From Spirochaetota bacterium (GTDB taxonomy: Bacteria; Spirochaetota; Leptospiria; Turneriellales; Turneriellaceae), in the NCBI GenBank assembly GCA_029561505.1, contig JAKQXK010000618.1, forward strand, positions 1 through 9,400: DNA of 9,400 nucleotides. The letters run 5' to 3'. A program made the translations under genes and the position numbers. Under the pieces are notes generated by a model. The model had not been told where the DNA came from. It ran no database searches and saw only the letters and a program-made list of their open reading frames with translations. This document shows, in pieces, positions 5,533-9,400 of this stretch. Within the stretch, counting starts at the first letter, position 1, and each line of letters opens with the position of its first letter.

Positions 5533-7593
5533 ATGAGCGCGAGCCTGGTTGCCTACCGCGGCGACCTTCAGGGGGTGCGCGCGATTGCAGTGCTAGCAGT
5601 TCTGCTCTTTCATGTCTGGCCCTCGGTGTTTCGCGGTGGCTTCGTCGGTGTCGATGTCTTTTTCGTGATTTCAGGGTTTCTAATCACGAGCCTCTTGGTT
5701 GCTGAGATCGACCTTAAAGGAAAAATCGATTTGCTGCAATTCTGGGCGCGGCGCATGATGCGCTTGCTGCCCGCGGCCACTGTTGTTTTGCTCGCTGCGC
5801 TCGCCGGCGCGCTCATCTATTTGCCGCGCACCGAATTCGTGAACTCGGCGAAACACGTGCTTGCTGCGGCTCTCTACGTCGAGAACTGGGCACTCGTAGC
5901 GCAATCGGTCGACTATTGGGCCACGGGCCAGGCACCTTCGCCGGTGCAGCATTACTGGTCGCTTTCGATTGAAGAGCAATTCTATTTTGTCTGGCCCCCC
6001 ATTGTTGCGCTGACGGCATTTTTCAGCACGCTCGGCTGGTTCAGCTTTCGCAAAGCTGCGGCGTGGCTTCTGGTCGGTGTCTTAACGGTTTCGCTTGCGC
6101 TCTCGATTCTGCCAGGGCTCGACGCGGGCGATTCGTACTTTAAAACGACAACGCGCGCATGGGAACTCGCACTCGGCGCGCTCATTGCGGTCGTCTGGCC
6201 GAAAATCAACTTTGCTAAATGGGTACGCAGCGTTTTGGGTTGGCTGGGTTTCGTGCTGGTGGCGCTCGCCATTCTCTTCATCAACGAACAGATGCGCTTT
6301 CCGGGCTGGGTTGCGCTCGTACCGACTTTGGGGGCAGCGCTGTTGCTCGTTGCCGGTGACGCGCCGTGGTCGCCTTACCGCCTGCTCGCAGCGAAACCCG
6401 TCGCCTATGTAGGCGACATCTCTTACGCACTGTATCTGTGGCACTGGACGATAGTCATTTTTGCAAGGCCACTCGGTGAAGACGCAGGCAAAGCGGCGAA
6501 TCCGGTTTTGATTATTGGTCTGACGTTCGCGCTCGCGATTGCGACCAAGTACTTCATCGAAGACCCGTTTCGTTACGGTCGCTTTAGTTTTCATCTGCGC
6601 TCGAGCACGCGCGCGCGCGGCATTCTGAAAGCGTTCGGCGCAGCGCTCGCGATGATCGGTGTTACCGCTGGCCTCGCCGCCGCATTAGAGGTGCGGCAGC
6701 TACGCATCAACGAAGAACTCTTGCAGCAGAATTTTGCATCCTCCATCAAAGACCCCAACTACCCCGGCGCGGCAGCGCTCGACGTGCGTTGGCCTGCGAA
6801 GGTACCACCCGGCATGCCGCTGCGGCCCAACCCGCAGATTGCCGAAACCGACATGCGCTACCGCTACCGCGACTGCATGAACATGGGTAAGGTGTGCGAA
6901 TTCGGCAACCCACAGGGCAAGACCACGGTTGTGCTCGCGGGCGACTCGCATGCGATGCACTACGCGCCCGCGCTCGAGACGATCGCCAAGAAACAGAACT
7001 GGAAACTGCTCGTGATGGTCAAAGTCGCCTGCCCGCTCGGCGACTTTGGCCTCTACAGCGAAGGCAAGTACCGCGGTGACTGCGACCTGTGGCGTGGCAA
7101 AATGGTGAAGTGGATGCAAGACGCGAGACCCGATTTTATCGTGACGTCCGGCGGGCTGCAGGGTGTTTACGGGGGCTTGCCGCCGCTCGAAAAGCAGATC
7201 GAAGGTTACCGCCGCCTGTGGCAGACGCTGAAAGGCGACAAGGGCCGCCTCATCGTCATACGCGACAACCCCCTGATTAAACTCAACCCAGGCAAGTGGC
7301 TCGAAGTACCGCCCTGTCTGTCATGGCACCCAAAAAACCCCGAGCGCTGCAACAAACCGCGCGAGCCGACGCTCGACAGCATGAAAGACGCAATGCTGCT
7401 CGCGGCAAAAGACCAGCCGCGCACAGGCACGATAGACCTCACGCCCTGGCTCTGCACGAAAGAGATTTGCCCGGCGGTCATCGGCAATATCGTCGTCTAC
7501 CGCGACGCCCACCATTTGACCGAGACGTATATGAACACCTTGGCGCCTTACATTGAGGCTGAGCTAGTGAGGGTGATGGCGGCTCTTCGCTAG
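5533..7593 (+). CDS. OafA/YrhL-type O-acyltransferase with C-terminal SGNH domain
   Basis: The ATG at 5533, preceded by AGGAAA 9 bases upstream, gives 686 residues; a TTG at 5467 would add 22 residues with no better signal. The N-terminal part (about 9-385) is an acyltransferase-3 membrane domain of about ten helices. It carries the conserved RAIAVLAVLLFH (Arg16 to His27), GFVGVDVFFVISGFLI (36-51), YWSLSIEEQFYFVWP (141-155) and ISYALYLWHW (296-305). The C-terminal periplasmic part (about 400-686) is an SGNH esterase/transferase-like domain with GDSH (470-473, nucleophile Ser472) and a DxxH motif (Asp658, His661). Fused proteins of this type pass acetyl groups through the membrane domain to the SGNH domain, which O-acetylates surface glycans such as lipopolysaccharide O-antigen. 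The glycan here is not known, and no glycan-synthesis genes adjoin. Both active-site sets are intact. A (CG)6 run lies at 6608-6619. Confidence 0.92.
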   Translation: MSASLVAYRGDLQGVRAIAVLAVLLFHVWPSVFRGGFVGVDVFFVISGFLITSLLVAEIDLKGKIDLLQFWARRMMRLLPAATVVLLAALAGALIYLPRTEFVNSAKHVLAAALYVENWALVAQSVDYWATGQAPSPVQHYWSLSIEEQFYFVWPPIVALTAFFSTLGWFSFRKAAAWLLVGVLTVSLALSILPGLDAGDSYFKTTTRAWELALGALIAVVWPKINFAKWVRSVLGWLGFVLVALAILFINEQMRFPGWVALVPTLGAALLLVAGDAPWSPYRLLAAKPVAYVGDISYALYLWHWTIVIFARPLGEDAGKAANPVLIIGLTFALAIATKYFIEDPFRYGRFSFHLRSSTRARGILKAFGAALAMIGVTAGLAAALEVRQLRINEELLQQNFASSIKDPNYPGAAALDVRWPAKVPPGMPLRPNPQIAETDMRYRYRDCMNMGKVCEFGNPQGKTTVVLAGDSHAMHYAPALETIAKKQNWKLLVMVKVACPLGDFGLYSEGKYRGDCDLWRGKMVKWMQDARPDFIVTSGGLQGVYGGLPPLEKQIEGYRRLWQTLKGDKGRLIVIRDNPLIKLNPGKWLEVPPCLSWHPKNPERCNKPREPTLDSMKDAMLLAAKDQPRTGTIDLTPWLCTKEICPAVIGNIVVYRDAHHLTETYMNTLAPYIEAELVRVMAALR

Positions 7594-7596
7594 GCA

Positions 7597-7640
7597 GGGT
7601 TCCAATAGCCCGGGGTCAACAACCCGGGCTAATGGAACCC
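7597..7640. terminator. Strong hairpin after the acyltransferase, probable transcription terminator
   Basis: Positions 7597-7614 pair with 7623-7640 over 18 bp with one mismatch (A7605 against A7632), around an 8-base loop. The stem begins 3 bases after the acyltransferase stop codon and is closed by GC-rich pairs at both ends. No proper T-run follows on the plus strand (only a scattered ATTCTGCTTT further on), so it is not a textbook intrinsic terminator. It may work as a U-less terminator or as a 3'-end stabiliser. It separates the acyltransferase from the desaturase unit. Confidence 0.55.
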
Positions 7641-7658
7641 AACCAATCCAGATTCTGC

Positions 7659-7687
7659 TTTACATAATGAACGCCGTTAGTTATACA
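7659..7687 (+). promoter_or_regulatory. Predicted promoter of the desaturase-TetR unit
   Basis: TTTACA (7659-7664) and TATACA (7682-7687) are separated by 17 bp, the ideal spacing for a housekeeping sigma factor. The same TATACA hexamer is a -10 choice for the toxin-antitoxin promoter. The predicted start near 7694 would give a leader of about 149 bases that includes two inverted repeats and the 18-bp hairpin. It is the best promoter-like pair I see in the gap, but the -10 lacks the final T. Confidence 0.5.
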
Positions 7688-7705
7688 TCCTAACAATAAC
7701 TAACG
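7675..7705. promoter_or_regulatory. Inverted repeat overlapping the desaturase promoter, candidate TetR operator
   Basis: CGTTAGTTAT (7675-7684) is the exact complement of ATAACTAACG (7696-7705), with 11 bases between. The repeat covers the predicted -10 and start point, so a bound protein would block transcription. The TetR-family gene two genes along on the same strand is the likely ligand, because TetR dimers bind inverted repeats of this overall size and often control adjacent desaturases. Confidence 0.55.
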
Positions 7706-7727
7706 CTGTTAGATTCATATTTAACAG
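7706..7727. promoter_or_regulatory. Second, adjacent inverted repeat (possible secondary operator)
   Basis: CTGTTA (7706-7711) pairs with TAACAG (7722-7727) around 10 bases, directly abutting the 7675-7705 repeat. ACGCYGTTAG also recurs as a direct repeat at 7671-7680 and 7703-7712, with a looser ACAGTGTTAA at 7724-7733. Together they make a cluster of related half-sites just downstream of the predicted start. The arms are short and the region is AT-rich, so part of this may be chance. Confidence 0.35.
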
Positions 7728-7784
7728 TGTTAAAAAATTTGCAACCCGATGAAGCCAGGTGGCATCAAAGGTAGCAGTAAGCTG

Positions 7785-7822
7785 ACGAGGCTTGTGGCTC
7801 CGCACGGAGCCACAAGCCTCGT
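7785..7822. repeat. Perfect 18-bp inverted repeat in the desaturase leader
   Basis: Positions 7785-7802 are the exact reverse complement of 7805-7822 with only 2 bases between, so the transcript would form a stem of about 17 bp with a tiny loop. It ends 8 bases before the AAGGAG ribosome binding site (7831-7836) and 20 bases before the ATG. The ribosome binding site is outside the stem and stays free. The run that follows is A-rich, not T-rich, so it is not a plus-strand terminator. Likely roles are mRNA stabilisation, a protein-binding site, or a DNA operator. Confidence 0.9.
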
Positions 7823-7842
7823 TGGTAAAAAAGGAGACAAAA

Positions 7843-8667
7843 ATGGCAACGATCCTCATATTCTTCGCGGCGCATTGGTTCGCATCGGCTTTCGCGCAGA
7901 GCTTCTTTCTGCACCGCTACGCTTCTCACAGCATGTTCACCATGAACAAAGGCTGGGAGAAATTCTGGCACCTTTTCACGATTATCGCTCAGGGCCCTTC
8001 GTACCTGAACCCACGAGGTTATGCGATTCTGCACCGCATGCACCACCAGTTCAGCGATACCGAAAAAGACCCGCACAGCCCGCACCATGCGAAGAACTTC
8101 TTCGACATGATGCTCAAAACCAAGCACCACTACGACAACTATGCATACGGTAAAATCGAAGCGCCAAAGGCGTTTTCTGAAAACACGCCTTCATGGCCTG
8201 CCGTCGATAACCTTGGTCAGTCGTGGTTTTTCCGCATCGGCGCCGGCGCGCTCTATGCATTCTTCTACATGGCCTTTGTACCCGAAGGCATGTGGTACCT
8301 CTACCTTTTGCTGCCCCTGCATTGGTTGATGGGGCCGATTCACGGCGCACTGGTTAACTGGGGTGGGCACATGTATGGCTATGTGAACTATAAAGTGAAG
8401 GATGAATCACGAAATGCATTACCCATCGACTTTTTGGTTGGCGGCGAGCTTTACCAAAATAACCACCACGTATTCGGTACGGCGCCGAACTTTGCTAAAC
8501 GCTGGTTTGAACTCGACACGACGTATCAGGTTATGCGAGTGCTGAATCTATTCCACATTATTCGCCTCAAAAAACCGGCTACGGAGCCGGCCATTGGCGG
8601 CGAGGCCAAGAAGAAATCTTCGAAACCGGCCTCTCACCGCAGCTCGAACCGCCCAGTAGCGGCGTAA
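7843..8667 (+). CDS. Fatty acid (acyl-CoA-type) desaturase, short bacterial form
   Basis: AAGGAG (7831-7836) sits 6 bases before the ATG at 7843 and fixes the start at 274 residues. A TTG at 7792 would extend the frame, but it lies inside the leader hairpin. The enzyme is a membrane diiron desaturase that puts a double bond into fatty acyl chains using O2 and electrons from a partner carrier. His box I is HRYASH (24-29) and box II is HRMHH (64-68). The NxxxH pair known from stearoyl-CoA desaturases is Asn172/His176. Box III reads QNNHH (205-209), where the classical form is HxxHH; I believe this variant occurs in a subfamily of short bacterial desaturases. Hydrophobic segments lie at about 2-22 and 130-165. 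A Lys/Ser/Ala-rich tail (about 243-274) extends past the catalytic domain. The TetR gene starts 42 bp downstream and is probably co-transcribed. Confidence 0.92.
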   Translation: MATILIFFAAHWFASAFAQSFFLHRYASHSMFTMNKGWEKFWHLFTIIAQGPSYLNPRGYAILHRMHHQFSDTEKDPHSPHHAKNFFDMMLKTKHHYDNYAYGKIEAPKAFSENTPSWPAVDNLGQSWFFRIGAGALYAFFYMAFVPEGMWYLYLLLPLHWLMGPIHGALVNWGGHMYGYVNYKVKDESRNALPIDFLVGGELYQNNHHVFGTAPNFAKRWFELDTTYQVMRVLNLFHIIRLKKPATEPAIGGEAKKKSSKPASHRSSNRPVAA

Positions 8668-8709
8668 CCAGCCATGGCCTCACCCGTCATCAGGGGAGAT
8701 CTTAACCCC

Positions 8710-9400
8710 ATGAAGATCACCCCTGTCGAGCGGGCGGCTCGCATCAAAGTCTTGCGCGAAAAGCGCAAGCTCGAACACGAGGGCCGAGTGCGTGAACGCG
8801 CCGCGCGCCTGCGATCGAAGAAAATTATTTCTGGTGGCAAAATCGAAGACGGCATTGAGAAAAAACACCCACGGCGCGCGCGCGGGTCGCTGAGCCGCGA
8901 CGAAATTGTTCGCGCAGCTTTCGAAATCATCAGGGTTGACGGCGTCGAGGGCCTCAGCATGCGGCGCATCGCCGACAAGCTCGGTTGTTCGGTAGCAAGC
9001 CCCTATGCGCACTTTGAAAATCAAGAAGAGATTCTGCGCATTCTCATTACCGACGGCGAAAAAATTCTGACGCAAGACCTGAAAAAGGCTCAGGCAACAT
9101 CGACCGATGTATTCGCCCAGCTCGACGCGATTGCTCACGCTTACTGGAACTTCGCCAGCGAAAACCGGCAGCTTCACAGGCTCATGTTCAGTGCGAGCAG
9201 CGGCAAACTCTACCGAAAGTCATTTCCCACTCTGCCCACTTCATACAGGGTTTTTCTCGAGACGATTCGGCGCGGCATCAGTTCTGGCGCGATACCACAC
9301 CCTCGGCAAAGTTACCCGGCGATCGCACGCACGATGTGGGCATGGATGTACGGGCTCATCGTGCTCGATCTGAACGAAATGGTGCGGCAACCGAAAGGCG
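8710..9400 (+). CDS. TetR-family transcriptional regulator with a basic N-terminal extension, 3' end missing
   Basis: The frame is open to the window edge, giving 230 residues without a stop. The ATG at 8710 follows GGGGAG (8693-8698); an in-frame ATG at 8674 would add 12 residues but has no ribosome binding site. A TetR helix-turn-helix spans about 62-109 (IVRAAFEIIRVDGVEGLSMR, then IADKLGCSVASPYAHFENQEE). It is followed by an all-helical ligand-binding domain with AIARTMWAWMYGLIVLDLNE near the visible end, which resembles the WHG-type TetR C-terminus. Residues 1-60 are an unusual extension with 21 Lys/Arg, much longer than the usual lead before the first TetR helix. TetR proteins act as dimers and usually repress until an effector such as an acyl-CoA binds. 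Its place after the desaturase and the inverted repeats over that gene's promoter suggest that it controls membrane unsaturation and its own synthesis. The target is inferred. Confidence 0.9.
   Translation, partial: MKITPVERAARIKVLREKRKLEHEGRVRERAARLRSKKIISGGKIEDGIEKKHPRRARGSLSRDEIVRAAFEIIRVDGVEGLSMRRIADKLGCSVASPYAHFENQEEILRILITDGEKILTQDLKKAQATSTDVFAQLDAIAHAYWNFASENRQLHRLMFSASSGKLYRKSFPTLPTSYRVFLETIRRGISSGAIPHPRQSYPAIARTMWAWMYGLIVLDLNEMVRQPKG

Noticed and set aside
6082..6594. 170-residue minus-strand frame inside the acyltransferase gene
   Set aside because: Its composition (Arg, Asn, Gln, Glu) is that expected from the complement of a GC-rich membrane-protein gene, and the acyltransferase motifs prove the plus strand is coding.
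7785..7836. Leader hairpin as a classical RNA thermometer or riboswitch
   Set aside because: The ribosome binding site and ATG lie outside the stem and pair with nothing obvious, and no known riboswitch core was recognised.
7749..8153. Plus-strand frame starting in the desaturase leader and running into the desaturase gene
   Set aside because: It is a shifted shadow of the desaturase frame, which carries all the histidine boxes and the AAGGAG ribosome binding site at the correct distance.
8874..8884. GC-alternating run in the TetR gene as a slippage site
   Set aside because: It is 11 bases long and encodes part of the Arg-rich extension (RRARG); the base composition explains it well enough.

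Overview
The window looks like an ordinary chromosomal stretch of a moderately GC-rich bacterium (a little over half G+C by eye). Several features would fit a spirochaete of the Leptospira/Turneriella type: a lipoprotein signal with Asn before the lipidated Cys, a short bacterial acyl-CoA-type desaturase followed by a TetR regulator, and many small exported or membrane proteins of unknown function. The taxonomic guess is inference only. No rRNA, tRNA, CRISPR array, insertion sequence or phage gene was seen.

Layout. (1) 1-71, minus strand: the 5' end of an exported protein, divergent from the next gene. (2) 225-971: an SDR oxidoreductase closely resembling type-2 3-hydroxyacyl-CoA dehydrogenase (HSD10). 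Its coding sequence contains a perfect 23-bp inverted repeat. (3) 1087-2286: a secreted protein with two Cys-containing N-terminal repeats and an unrecognised C-terminal domain. (4) 2365-3037: a toxin-antitoxin pair (ribbon-helix-helix antitoxin plus PIN/VapC toxin, overlapping by 11 bp). Its promoter places the transcript start at or next to the antitoxin ATG, and an inverted repeat spans that ATG. (5) 3041-3475, minus strand: an SH3-domain lipoprotein. (6) 3569-5434: a small helical protein, a two-helix membrane protein with a beta-rich cytoplasmic domain, and a membrane-anchored ankyrin-repeat protein. The last two overlap as ATGA and are certainly coupled. (7) 5533-7593: an OafA-type O-acyltransferase with a C-terminal SGNH domain, followed at once by a strong hairpin. 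(8) 7594-9400: a fatty-acid desaturase with an elaborate leader (a promoter overlapped by inverted repeats and an 18-bp hairpin), then a TetR-family regulator that runs off the window.

How the genes work together. The last block reads as a self-contained membrane-lipid unsaturation unit: the desaturase acts on acyl chains, and the co-directional TetR protein is the natural candidate to bind the inverted repeats over the promoter. The acyltransferase probably modifies a surface glycan. The toxin-antitoxin pair is compact and looks more AT-rich than its neighbours. The membrane/ankyrin pair has no function I can recognise and is the best candidate here for an undescribed module. I see no convincing defence island or other large new system. 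The strongest unusual signals are the palindrome inside the SDR gene and the structured desaturase leader.
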